Of a DNA stretch of 64,000 nt, positions 1 to 11,531 are shown piece after piece. Numbering within the stretch: the stretch's first letter is position 1; each line of letters starts with the position of its first letter. A program made the position numbers and the translations under genes. The notes under the pieces were generated by a model that saw only the letters and a list, made by a program, of their open reading frames with translations, did not search any database and had not been told where the DNA came from. Origin of the DNA: Daphnia carinata (taxonomy: Eukaryota > Arthropoda > Branchiopoda > Diplostraca > Daphniidae); assembly GCF_022539665.2 (NCBI RefSeq), contig NC_081336.1, positions 3,984,221 to 4,048,220 on the forward strand. The letters are read 5' to 3'.

Positions 1-2913
1 AACTGCAGGGAGTCATAAAGAACTTCACGATTTTTGGCCGACTTTATTTCCCCTGCATCACCAAGCGCAATCGCTTCAGCAATTTGCTTCTTCGCCGTCT
101 TATTCAAATTTTTATACTCATATCGTCGATCACGGAAAGCTCGAACGGTATCGACGTAAAAGCTGTTTTCCTATTCAAAGTAAAAATGTTTTCTTCACAT
201 CAACTTTGGAATGTTTGACGTTGTTAAACCAACCAACCTTTTGACACACAGTCTGCTGCCGCTCTTCCGTGCGAGTTACGTGAACTTTCTTGTAGGCTTT
301 GCGGCAGTATTCGGAAAGACGCTGTTTCTCTTTAGCAGATTGTTCTTCGCGACTAAGTTGGTGGAAAGCTCTGGTAGGCATCCCGGGAAGGATTGGTGGA
401 AATTTTTCGTTCTCCAGCTGCTGCTGGATGCGTTGAAACTCACCACGCGTGGCTGGCATGAAATCACCGCGCCTTAATAACAAATATTTTCTTTTATGGT
501 GTGCAACATTTAGGATAGTTGAAATTTATTCTTACCACATCCACGACATGTTACGTTGGCACTGAGCATCAGGCTGATTAAAATCGCATGATGCGCAAAC
601 ACTTTCGTCAACCATCGCAGAAGGTTGATGACGGTTAGTCAGAATAATATTTTGATACATAGCACCGACATCCAAGTGATAAATGATAGGTAACTCAATT
701 CGGTTTGGAGCATCGCGAAGACCGGTGAGTTTTTCTTTAATATCATCAATAACTTCATCTAAATTCGTGACTTGCTCGATAGGAACCTACCACACAAGTC
801 AAACGTTAGGCAAAAATCCACTACAAGTTGTAAAGCTCACTACATACATGTTCTTCCTCTTCTACTGCATGCTTAATTGTCCGCTCGATACCTTCAAGGA
901 GCGTGTCAAAGGTATCAGGGATCAACCGGAATCTACATGGAATGTTAGAGCGAAAAACTCCTGACTCGAGAGCTTCAACGTGACCACCGACGTAGGTTTC
1001 AGTGTCAAGGAGGTAACCGTCTTCAGTCCACTTCTGGAGCATGGACACTTGTTTGTTGGGGAAGACAATATTGGCACGGAATGCTTGTACCATCAAAAGC
1101 GACTCGCACAAAGTTCCAGAACCTTTACGCAAGACTTCATCGGGTTCCATAGGAATGATGGTACACAAGGCGAAGATGAAAGGATGGACGTACTTTATGT
1201 ACAGATAATAAGTAGCCACGGCATCAGACACTGAATAATTAGCCATGCTTGAGGCTGTTCTGCGGCCATTCGACACATTTCTTCTGGATCCAATTCCACG
1301 GGATCGTAGCGTAATTTGGCTTTTGCCACGGCCTTTAGATTTTGCGAGCCCACCGGCAGATAAGAATCACGTTTCACCCAGTTAAAACAATCCATGTGGA
1401 TTGAAGGGCGACAGCTATAAACGCCCTCTTCATCACGTTCCCAGCCAATCATTTTTGCCATGTTCATATCATGGAATGTAGCGCGAGCCTCCACGAACGA
1501 CCAATCGAAGAAATCACCGTTGTACGTGACGATAATGTGAGGTTTCACTTGAAGGATGTGATCCAAGAAGAGCTGAATTAGAGACACTTCGTTAAGCTCG
1601 TTGAAAACGGTGAAGAGTCCTTCAAATTCAGGTTTTGGTGTATATTCAAAATCTTCAACATCCGCTGAGACTAATCTATCTCTCGATTAGTTATCAAGTA
1701 GCCCTTAAAAGTAAATATACGTTTAAGAGGTTTAACATCACCAACCTATTGTTAAAAAACAAAACAAACAAAAAAAACTTTAGAAACATACCTGCCCGTC
1801 AATCATGTACGAAATCATGAAAATTTGATCGGTGGCTGGATCGGGGAATTTTAACGGCAACTTTGTGGTTTCGATATCAAAAGCAAGTACAATGGTGTCA
1901 GGAGTGTCAATGATATCGTCCCGGCGAGTAATAGACATCGTTTCGGATCCTTTAAATTTAACTGCGTACCACAAGCCAACGCAGATGTTCATGTCAATCG
2001 AGACACGAATGTGGTATGGGACGTCGTACTCTCTAGTTGTAAAGAAAATTAGTTTAATGAATTTGACAGGTTGTTTTTAACTTTCAAATACCGAATATCT
2101 ATAATATTATCCATGGTATCGGTGACTTTCTTATTCATCTCATCTTGCTCTGTTTCGTTTTGGCATTTAGCCATCATGTCCGAATAAGCTGTATTAGTCC
2201 GAGAACTGTTTTTGCGGGCATGCGGCATAATTTCTTTTCTCACTTTCATCAGGTCAGTCACACACAAAAAGGACAACTTTAAATAGTGTTGCTTTAAACC
2301 AACTAAATGATTTGGCTTAATATACAAAAGGATTTATTAGAAAATATGAATAGCTGAGATGAAAGCTGATAGCTTACCAAATCCAAATCTTCCTTTGTGC
2401 AGTGCTCTACACTGGCAATAATTCCAGCAAATTTTTTCCCAAGAAAGCTGGGAACTTCTTGAATACATTCTTTTTTAGGTAAGATGTAAAAATATGGTTT
2501 AAAATGCAGAGAGGCTTTAAAACGTGAACCATCATCTTGCACAAAATAGTAGTCTACTGCACTAATCAGTTGTTGGGATGCATCAAATATCTCAGTCTGA
2601 AAAAAAGAATCAACAGGTAGTACAGAGATATACAGAAAAAGTTTGTTGACAACCTACTGTATGCATGTTGATGAGGTATCCAATTTTTTCCCCTGATTCT
2701 TTTGGAGCAGAAAATCCATACTTCTCATCAATAGCCTTGTTTTCATTGACTCTTATAATACGGGATTCAGCTTGATCTTCTTTTCCCCTAAATAATAGAT
2801 TTGCACAATTTCTAGTTAAAAATTCTCTCTTTAACATAGCTCTCACAATACCCAGTATTTTTCTCTTTGCCGCCCTTATCTGGTCTGTACTTTCCAGTAT
2901 TCTGATACACCAT
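1..2913 (-). CDS. POLE: DNA polymerase epsilon catalytic subunit, N-terminal part (cut by window edge; two frame breaks)
   Basis: Leading-strand replicative DNA polymerase (family B) with 3'-5' proofreading; only the N-terminal part is present and the polymerase core continues beyond base 1. Exons inferred, 5' to 3': 2852-2913, 2658-2787, 2378-2596, 2092-2315, 1792-2032, 848-1703, 536-786, 238-472 and 1-170, all with GT-AG borders. Recognised by the epsilon-specific N-terminus ([23 protein letters not shown]), the ExoI motif FDIETTK, ExoII NGDFFDW, Exo[16 protein letters not shown], and the family-B segment [17 protein letters not shown] in exon 536-786. The start at 2913 gives a short lysine-rich leader that splices in phase to the conserved part. 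Exon 848-1703 is 856 nt where the flanking phases demand a multiple of three. It carries an extra 5 nt near 1681 and lacks 1 nt near 1247, so it does not translate as written. Either assembly error or a damaged copy is possible. Family identity is very secure. Confidence 0.93.
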
Positions 2914-3619
2914 TTTCATCAAAACATATACACACACTATTAGCCTACATACGATTCTATATTATTATGCTGCTAGAACAATTTTAAATCAGAACGCAGA
3001 ATACGAGAAACTATCACGTTTCTTTTCACTTTTATTATAACTGGAGAGATTTTAAAGAGCCACGTGTAGCTACTTTTATTAAAGTTAAATAACTTTACAC
3101 ATTGTAAAACAAAGTAACACTGACAAACCATTCGGCAAACAGTAGAAAAATGACATTCCCGCTTTTTCGGTCTAGAACCACTGTTGCCATATCGATAAAA
3201 ATTAACGTTACATGTGGCCGCCTTAGGGCTCAGCCCCGATCCGGCTCTAATCGGGGAACCCACCCAACCCACGCTCTGGAAAATAATGATAACGTCGACT
3301 TCTGATTCATCAGCTAGAAGATCGGTTTGTAATTTTACTTATCTTTACAGAGAACGAGATTCCATTTTTTGATGTACCAATTTTTTCTCTAACACAAAGT
3401 TGCTTAAAACTCACAGCTCTTAAAATTATCGGAAAAAGGAATAATGTAGTAAAGGTGGCAACGGATGTCTTGATAAACGGAAACTGAAACAATACGAAAT
3501 CCAAATCCCACATTTTGCTTAGAATTTACTCTTGGTCAACACGAAATGCGAAATACTGTATGAAGAATTTCTTAAAAATTGTATTTTTTGAGAAAATACT
3601 AGCCACTGTAAGACCGAAC

Positions 3620-6464
3620 TTAATTTTCTCCACCGGAATCACTGCCTGATGATTCACTGGAGTCGTCGCGATCATCATCTTGTGAAAGAAGTTGCTGGGT
3701 GGAGAGCGAAGAAGATGACACTGATGGAGCGACACTATCGACCGGTGGCGCATTGTTTTTTGTCGTTTCTTCTTCTTGGGTTGCTGGAGTGGATTCTTTC
3801 GCCATTTTCCATGCTTTGGCCATAGCCAGAAGCTTGAGATTAGGTTTCGTAGCTTCATCTTCTGGAAAGATGTAGTCAAAGTATTCCTCCCATCCAGCAT
3901 CGCTCTGTCGAAACGTATTGTTAGCCTTAGTTTGTCATAACCAAGGATTCCATCACTTACCCCGTCTTGTGTCTGAATGCGCCTTCTCTTCTTCACACGT
4001 CTAGGCATCAAGTTAAGAACTGCGTTGCGTGACGCCTCATCTCCATGTTCATATTCAAACTCCTGCCATGCCTCTAACAACATCAATCGTTCCTCTTTGT
4101 TGGTAGCAACCTCCAGACCGACAGACTGGGCGATAGAGCGTAACGATCTGGAAAGATAAATGGGTAAGATGTAAGTAGGCGTTTCAAGCAAGAACTTTTC
4201 TTTAAAAATTGTCCCACTTATTAGCCCGTTGAAAAACTGCTCTAGCGGCTGCAACAGGTAGGCTCGGATCTTCTTGTTGGGAAGCTGCCAGTGTGAGCTC
4301 GAATTGAGCAAAACTCATCCAGACTTTGACGTGTTGAGTACGCTCAAGAAGTCGTTCGTATAACGCTCTGGCTTTATCGCTTTCTTCTTGTTCGATTTCA
4401 AAATCGATATAAGCCTGCAAAAACAATAACAGATTTTATATTGTCGGCTTTTAAACTGTAAGTTCTAAACAAACCTTCCAGAGGATTTCCGGCATATCTA
4501 GCAAAGGCTGTTTGATTGCTAGCTCGTAGATACCTCGAGCTCGATCTACGTCTCCTAAGAGAGTTTCAAGTTCTGCGAATTTCATCCAGGTTGTGCAATT
4601 TTCCGGACCATTTTGAAGAAATTTTTCATACAACGTCCTACAACGATCAAATTCTCGAAGTTGGATCTCTAAATCAATGTACCCGCGAAACAACTTGTTC
4701 TACAACGAACAGAAGAACTTACAATTAGCTCAGTTCGTAACAAGAATTTGATTTGTTTTTTAAGGCGAGTCAAGAGTAGCATAAATCGAAATTCTTGCAC
4801 GATATTTACCTTGGGGCATTTGCCAATCGCAGTTCCCAATATCTTACGGGCTAGTTGCAAATTCTTTTGTCGAACTTCGAAATGGGCATAAAGAAGCCAC
4901 ATTTTAGCGAACGTAAAGTTGCGATGGGGGATCAACTTGAGGCACGAATCATAAACTTGTCGAGTTTTTTCCATGTCTTCCGCTTCTAATTCTTCAAACA
5001 GAGCATAGTTGATCCATAAATAGATATAGCGGCGCCAATAAGATTTCTCAGCTACTAGTGGGATATTGGCGATGGCTCTTTCGTAAGTGTCCCGAACTAC
5101 CTCAATGTCCGCGTCACCTGGGAATTTGGAAAAACATTTTAGATATCAATCCTTAAAACTGTAAACTATTGTAAAACTATACCTTCACTTTCCAATAACC
5201 GGAGATAGTCAAACCAAGCATCATAATTCGATGGGTTTTCTTTGATTTCCTGTTCATACTGAAATTTTCGCTTACTGACAATAACATCTTCAATGGCATC
5301 ACGCTCTCCGAATTTTTTCTGATGAATTGTATACGCTTTATATAATTCAGCCGCCTTGTCTTTTGACATGTGTTCTAGTGCAAACTTATAAATGGCAGTT
5401 GCTCGTTCATGTTCTTTTTGTCCCTCTTCGAATTTTGAAAAACCAATAAATAGCCGTTCATCCATGTGGTCATCACCGTAGAAGTCAACAGCCCGTTCGT
5501 ACACTTGACGGGCGCCAATAATATAGCCATTTCTTTCTTCAAACCTGGCATACTTGATCCAGTTTTTCACTTCAGGATGCACATAAACGAAACGCTCAAA
5601 AATTGATCGAGCTCGATCCAGTTCTTTGTATCTAGTGAGAATAACAACAAATCAGAATGCTTTCTAGTCATCTAAGAAGAATGCAGGACTACCACCATTC
5701 ACTTTTTTTACCTTAATTCAAAATTGATGTATGTTTGCCATGCTTGCTCATCTGGTTGCCATTCCATCCATCTTTCAAACACTTGACGACATCCTGCAAT
5801 ATTGGCAAGCATTTCCTCCATATAAGTGTATTTGTACCAAAACTGGTTTGCTCTGGGCAAAATTGTAACAGCCCGGTCCCACAAGTTTCTTGCATGATTG
5901 ACTTGCTTATTTTTCATTTCCATTTCTGAATACTAAAATTGAGTTGAAATATACAGTATCCTTTTTGTTTTACCAATTGGGATGAATTACCTTCAGCCAA
6001 AGGGTAATATTTCGATGATCTACATCTAGAGCTCGTTCAAACACACTTCTTGCTCTTTGTATTTCTTTTTGGCTTTCTTCCCACTGTGCATACTTGATCC
6101 AATTGGTAATGACATTACGATTGCGGCGGAGAGCATCTTCAAAAGTTTTCCTTTTTTTGTACTGGTAATCTGCTAATTCATCAGGATCTGAAATTTTTTG
6201 TTTAGGAGGCTAACAAATGGAATAGTTAAAACTGAATCCCCCTGAAGTAATTTTGGAATATACTTACAGGTGGAACAATTTCAAGATCACGTTCCTTGGC
6301 TTCTCGAAGCAACTGCTCGGCAGTGATTTGAATTTCTGCCGGTGTTTTGTTTTTAACCTGAAGAACATGTGTCAACTAATGCCTTAAACTTTTCTGAAGT
6401 TTTATCATACAACCTTTGCAACTTTTGGCGGTTTTTGAGCTTTGCCGAATCCCCCCGAATCCAT
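3620..6464 (-). CDS. crn: Crooked neck-like pre-mRNA splicing factor (HAT-repeat protein)
   Basis: Spliceosome component (Prp19-associated complex, CRNKL1/Clf1 family) acting in the nucleus as an all-helical HAT-repeat scaffold. Ten exons: 6414-6464, 6268-6357, 5991-6209, 5712-5932, 5183-5631, 4810-5117, 4475-4699, 4218-4414, 3961-4147 and 3620-3904. All have GT-AG borders and the phases close exactly to 744 codons (743 aa). Many HAT motifs are visible, for example [40 protein letters not shown] and [12 protein letters not shown], with the family N-terminal [19 protein letters not shown]. The start at 6464 lies in a 51-nt first coding exon that splices in phase. The tail is acidic and serine-rich (residues about 660-743) and ends [10 protein letters not shown], as in orthologues. 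It lies head-to-tail with the polymerase epsilon gene, whose start is 707 bp downstream of this stop. No frame breaks were seen here, unlike in POLE. Confidence 0.95.
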
Positions 6465-6976
6465 TTTTGAATAGCTTACTAAGCAGGTACTTAAGAAGGA
6501 AATTAAAATATGTCGACAAGCGATAGCCGACAGGTAAAAAGCCAATTGAAACGCAACTGATGCTTAGTTTGACTTGAAGTTTGACGAATGGTGGCGAACA
6601 GACGACGAACACACCCAGGTTGTCATTTCAACTAATAGAAAATGATTGCGCGACTACCGATCTCACCGTCCCCGAGCCCCGACTCCCCCGACCCAGACGC
6701 TTTACGGGTTGCGGGATTGCGGCCTTGTTCCATTTGCATCTTACGTTTCAGCGTTCCATTCCTGAAATTAAAGCCTTGCACTTAGATTGTAAGTTTGTAT
6801 TACAAAAAATTAATAAAGATTATGACTCAATATCAATAAACCCACATTCAAGTAATATCGATATTTCATTTCCCACAAAATAATCAAATTTTGAAACGAT
6901 TATAATATCATAATAATTATGCTATGGAATTAAATACGTTCCCGACTACAAAATGCAACTAGCATATTCGTTCATT

Positions 6977-8077
6977 TCACGCTGCAAGTTCAGGCGGACA
7001 ATCAGGTTGCCGGTTGGGATGGGCCTTGATAAAAGGTTCAAGAATTTCAAGATTTTTTTCCACCCGAGCAACATTGGCAAACTGTTCTACGTTCACTTCA
7101 AATCTAGTAAACAGGAATTAATAAAATAAGAAGAACAGCGCTAATGTTTGCTATATTTTTACCTTCTTGCGTTGTACAACTGTGGAACGAGACAACAATC
7201 AGCAAGCGTGATGTCATCTCCAACACAGTACTTTCCACTGCTACCTTCTAGTACTTTTTCCAAAGCTGAAAAATGCAGTATGGACATAGACATTAATATT
7301 ACAAATGCTTCTTTTTTTACGTCTTCTACTTTTAAATTAAATAATAAATATTAAACCTACCAATAAGACCTTTTACAATCCATTTTGAAGCCCAATCTTT
7401 TTGTTTTGATTCTTCAAACTGTTTAAGCACTGACAAATTCTGTAAGGGCTGGATTCCAGAACCAATGATCTCACATATCTCCCTCACTTTGAAACGCTGG
7501 AAAGTGTCTTGTGGTAACAATGGCCTGGAGGGGTATGACTCTTCTAAGTATTCCATAATTGCAACCTACAATACAAATAGTATAACATAATTATTAAATG
7601 TTCTTGTGACACTAGGATAAATTATAAATATCTATACATTAAATGACTCACCGACTGTGTCAAAACTTTGTCTCCAATAGTCAGTGAGGGAACTTGTGCC
7701 ATAGGATTTAGGACTTTATAGTCATCAGCATTCTAAGTCAAACAAAAACAGTATATACAGGAAACTGTTCAAATGGGAGAGCAAGTGATGGTGTATCATT
7801 GGTATGAGCATCATACCTGCTGTCCACCGCCCTTTACCAAGTGCACAGCTTTGTATTCATATTCAATTTCTTTCAACTCAAGAGCTAAAAAGAAGCAATT
7901 AGTGACAGCCACAACAGGAAAATAGTTTGGTCAATAGATATTTATACCTATACGTACTCTCCACGAACACGAACTGCGAAAATACGAGTACAAAACAACC
8001 TAAAATACATTACAAATATGAGTGTTCATACGATGATAACAAATCAAAACAAAGCTTGTTTCAATCACCGTGCTCAT
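6977..8077 (-). CDS. GSTZ1: Maleylacetoacetate isomerase / glutathione S-transferase zeta
   Basis: Cytosolic glutathione-dependent cis-trans isomerase of the phenylalanine/tyrosine breakdown pathway (maleylacetoacetate to fumarylacetoacetate). Seven exons: 8069-8077, 7948-7999, 7817-7884, 7652-7732, 7361-7565, 7163-7265 and 6977-7103. These join to 215 codons (214 aa), the usual zeta length. The zeta signature YFRSSCSWRVRI, holding the glutathione-activating Ser/Cys, is at residues about 8-19. It is followed by the thioredoxin-fold QVPSLTIG, the substrate-pocket segment GSGIQPLQNLSVL and the C-terminal CVGDDITLADCCLVPQ. The first coding exon is only nine bases (Met-Ser-Thr). It was chosen because ATGAGCACG is followed by GTGATT and the next exon then continues in frame into the signature. 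This donor is not a strong one, so the first exon is the least certain part. The last codons (QPDCPPELAA) match the family's C-terminus. Confidence 0.93.
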
Positions 8078-8717
8078 CTTGTCGACGATTGGGAAGCCCG
8101 GGAATTTTTGTGTTGTTGAGAAGAACTAACAATGCCTTGTATCAACGGAATCTTAACGAAATTTATGCGATTAGACTAACAACCTTCAAGGTCAACGACG
8201 TCTTTTCCTTTGCACGATGAGAATACCCTTCAGGGTTCGAATGTGGCGGCACTGCGTCGTAATCGGCTACAAAACTCGTCTGCATTTCCTCATGCGGTAT
8301 GCGCATGCACAGCATCCTAAGGATTAAAACCAGCCTTTTAAATAAACGTTTTCAAGGAATGCTTATTGTTTTAATTACTTTATTTTTTCAGTTAGCTCCC
8401 ATATCAAGTGTTATGACAGGTAACCACCTATTTTTAAAAATTCACATTCGTTTATTTTATTACTATTTTAACGTAAGGAGGTAGGTCTAAAATCAGGAAT
8501 AACTGGCGTTTGTTAATAAGAATAATACGTATACAAAGTGAAATTACTAGACAGCAACAATTCCGGAAACTTTCCTCGTCTGTTATCGCTGAACTTGACG
8601 ATGGTTTTCCCTTTGACCGTGACTTCCGCCATTGCTTCCGGCCACGAAACCAAGTTGGAAACTTATCTGAAAATGGTTAGTAACACATTGATTTTTCAAG
8701 AATTTAGTTGCCTAAAC

Positions 8718-9653
8718 ATGCAGTGCACTAGCAGTTCGCTAACTTTATATTTTACTTTATTGTTCTACATCCTATTCGATTTTACCATCGCTCTTGATGA
8801 CTGGCAGGGGGCCGCTATTCGCTGGGCAAAAAATTGCGATTTCCCAGGAAACAACATTGCAAACCAAATCGTCGGCGGTGATCGTTGCGGAACAATATGC
8901 CAGAATACCATAGCCGACTGTACACATTTTACATTTACTCTTTTCCAGGTATAGAATGTGATTGTAATAAAATGGTTTGACTTAACATTTGCTTGGTCAA
9001 AGAATCAAGATAGGTTGCGAAAAGTTCTCATTTAACCCATAAAATCATAGGACATGTTGTTAACATCGCCAAATCATGAAACAGATTAAAGCAGAGTGGA
9101 TATTTAAATAGGGTGGTACCTGTTGGTTCAAATCGGGACCCGTTTTACCTTCCCAAGCGATTCCCCTCGATAGCCCTGGAAGTATTTGTGGATTTCTGGC
9201 TATCTCATGGACACATGAAATCGACTTGGCATGGTCACATCATTGCACCTTTCCTAGTGGGGACTTCAAACACCAACCAAGCGAAGGGGCCCTGTGCGGA
9301 ACGACGTGCATGCAACATCCGGAATGTACCCATTTTGTTTGGACCAATATTGAAGTGATGCGAAAACGCTTTGAAACCTATATATCTTAATATATATATA
9401 TAGTATATATAGAATATTCAAGTCATTAATAGCCTCTCTTGACGCTCTGCATCTCCCATAACGATTTCAGGGGCAGGGTGGCATTTGCTGGCTAAAATCT
9501 GGTGGGGCCACTAAAGAAAGTGCCATTCTTACAGCAGGCGAGAGAGGCGCAGTTTGCGGCTATCGTTATGATCGTCCTCCAAACGGGAGTGTGCCAATAG
9601 TTACCACATCTGCTCCGTGGTTTGCAACAGACACATGTGAGTGTGTTTGTTAG
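8718..9653 (+). CDS. Secreted cysteine-rich protein with two tandem PAN/apple-like modules
   Basis: Exons 8718-8948, 9112-9354 and 9471-9653 (218 aa) join in phase 0. The first exon starts with a hydrophobic leader (LYFTLLFYILFDFTIA) that reads as a signal peptide. Two repeats follow. Each begins W-A/S-x2-C-x-F-P and continues with a C-G-x2-C pair, then C-T-H-F, then after the intron G-G-x-C-W-[LF]-K-S-G, ending I/V-C-G-[FY]. The second repeat starts at LAWSHHCTFPSGDF. I recognise this layout as a small disulfide-bonded apple/PAN-like family common in Daphnia; its function is unknown to me. The start is uncertain, because an upstream in-frame ATG at 8538 exists. The 3' end is also uncertain: a good donor (GTGAGT at 9637) precedes the stop at 9651 and could splice to an acceptor before 9838, adding a few residues. 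The spacer to the next gene is 1.9 kb. Confidence 0.7.
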
Positions 9654-11531
9654 TCCTGATAGTCATCTCCACCTTAGGGGATGGAATAAATTAATCTTAC
9701 TTTTCTGTGTTACCATATATCCCCTAAGATAATTGAATAAACATTAAACAAAGGCATTTGTGATCTTAACATTGATGATAATGGTCAACTTTTGAGACAA
9801 CTCACTTTTCAATTATTCATGGCCTTTTTTATTAGCTTTCCCACGAGGCAGCCATAAGTAATTCACTTTCAAGAGACAAAGAGCACAATGGGAAAAAAGG
9901 AAGCCTTTGTCTTGTTGGGAACTTTGGTAAACAGCTGACAACACATCTTGTGGATACATTACGTAAATATACCTCGAAAAGGCGAGAAAATCAAAGTTAG
10001 TTTGGTGCAAAACAATACCTCGCCAACTGAAAACTATTTTCATTGTCCATGTCGGATTGCTCTCCTCGTGGGACGAATCTCCATGAATCTATTGGTATCT
10101 TCAATCAGCTATGCGACGTATCTGCAGGATATAATTCCCTCGTTAAGTCCGCATCATCTTTTTTTTCCGAGAAACTCGCACCCCACTAATGATGAAGCTG
10201 CCACAAACGCCTCCTGCAAGCCCAGGGGGAACTTTACTGCCAACGAAAGTTCTACGGGAATTGTAGTCTGCTGCTTAGTTATGGATCACTGATGTTGGAG
10301 GTTATCTCACATATAAGAAATCTTCTGAAAGGCGTCGTTAAGTGAACGACATTGGACGAACGCTCGACACAATATCACCAGCACTTCGTAATGGATCTTG
10401 GAGCTCTTTTTCCCGCTCTTGTGTTAATGAGATTGTCAAGAGTTTTTTCTTGCGTTAGCAACAACCATTGCCAGATTGCGGAAATGCTTTACATACTTGG
10501 AAAAAGGAGTGGACTTTGCAAGGAAATCGTGGGATTAGTGATATTCGTCCAAACATACTAAATGTTTAAACTAACACGAAATTTGTAATTATTTCAAAAT
10601 TAGCGAATCGACAATGAACGTTTTACAAAAATGCAGCTTAGACAAATGTGTCGAATCGTATACGTGCAGTTGTAAGTTTAGTTGATGTAAAATTGCCGTC
10701 AGCTTGTCTCTATGACACATACGGCGTACCGAAAATATGATGCGGGAAAAGGATACGTCAGTCCTACGTATCACGGCTAACGTAATTATTTTCTCCGAGT
10801 TGCCGTTGTTTCTCTTTTGCTGCGCTTAATAAAATTATGAACATCACAGTTAGATGGCATTTCCACTATACTTCAAAGAGTCTACGGATCCTTCGTAAAA
10901 TTAATGCTAGTCTGCTAATTGCATAAATCTAAGATGACGTTATGAATAGATTTTCTTAAATGGTAGCAATGAGCATGCCAATATTTTAAAAACGATTTTT
11001 CTATGTGTAAAAAAAGACTTATTAGCGTGCTTTTGGTAGGGGGCAGTTATGAATGATGATTTTCTATACAATCTTCCATTCTCGTAGATTTTGGGTCGGT
11101 CGAAAAAACTGCAAATAATCGATCTAGCGCTATGGTTTGAAAAATCGATGTTCTTGGGGTGTACACGCTTGGCACCAGCGTCTGCATTTATTACAAGACC
11201 AGTGCGGATAAAGGACGCGTAGTAGCGAGAGGAGGAGGATATCTTTGGGTCTTGTAATTCAGCCAAGTTCAGTCGTCCACGGTTACCCTTCCCATCAGTT
11301 GCCGCCTATCCAGTGGGCGGTTTCTGGCGGCAACTTCCAACGGTGGCTCGTTATACATCTACAGGACACACATATATATCGACAGTTGCGTCTATTTCTC
11401 TCAGTTGTATGGGTGGCAGCTCACCTGAATTCATATGGTTGTTTTTGGTGCATTGCTGCCCTTCGTTTTGTGAGGTCATCAGTTAAGCCGTGCTTTTCGT
11501 GTTTTAAAAAGACTTTAAAAAAAAGATTGTA
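9654..11531 (+). other. Intergenic spacer, no supportable gene
   Basis: Spacer between the PAN-like gene and the first exon of the DPP-like gene. Open frames at 9948-10292 (+), 9813-10043 (-), 10352-10561 (+) and 10940-11266 (-) show no motif I recognise and no convincing splice-linked continuation. The last few hundred bases before 11532 probably contain the promoter and 5' leader of the DPP-like gene (inference from position only). Confidence 0.5.

Noticed and set aside
2973-3272. 99-residue minus-strand frame before the POLE start
   Set aside because: Lies in the short spacer and leader upstream of POLE and lacks any family feature.
6581-6883. 100-residue plus-strand frame upstream of crooked neck
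   Set aside because: No recognisable motif. It overlaps the likely promoter and 5' leader of the minus-strand crn gene and the 3' flank of the GST gene.
8299-8484. Hydrophobic exon with ATG at 8359 and a donor at 8420, a possible signal-peptide exon for the PAN-like gene
   Set aside because: It ends in phase 1, while the only good acceptor before the first module (8808) continues in phase 0. The continuous exon from 8718 has its own leader. It remains a weak alternative.
9813-10292. Possible further apple-like modules or a pseudogene after the PAN-like gene
   Set aside because: Frames read on both strands lack the C-T-H-F and G-G-x-C-W words.
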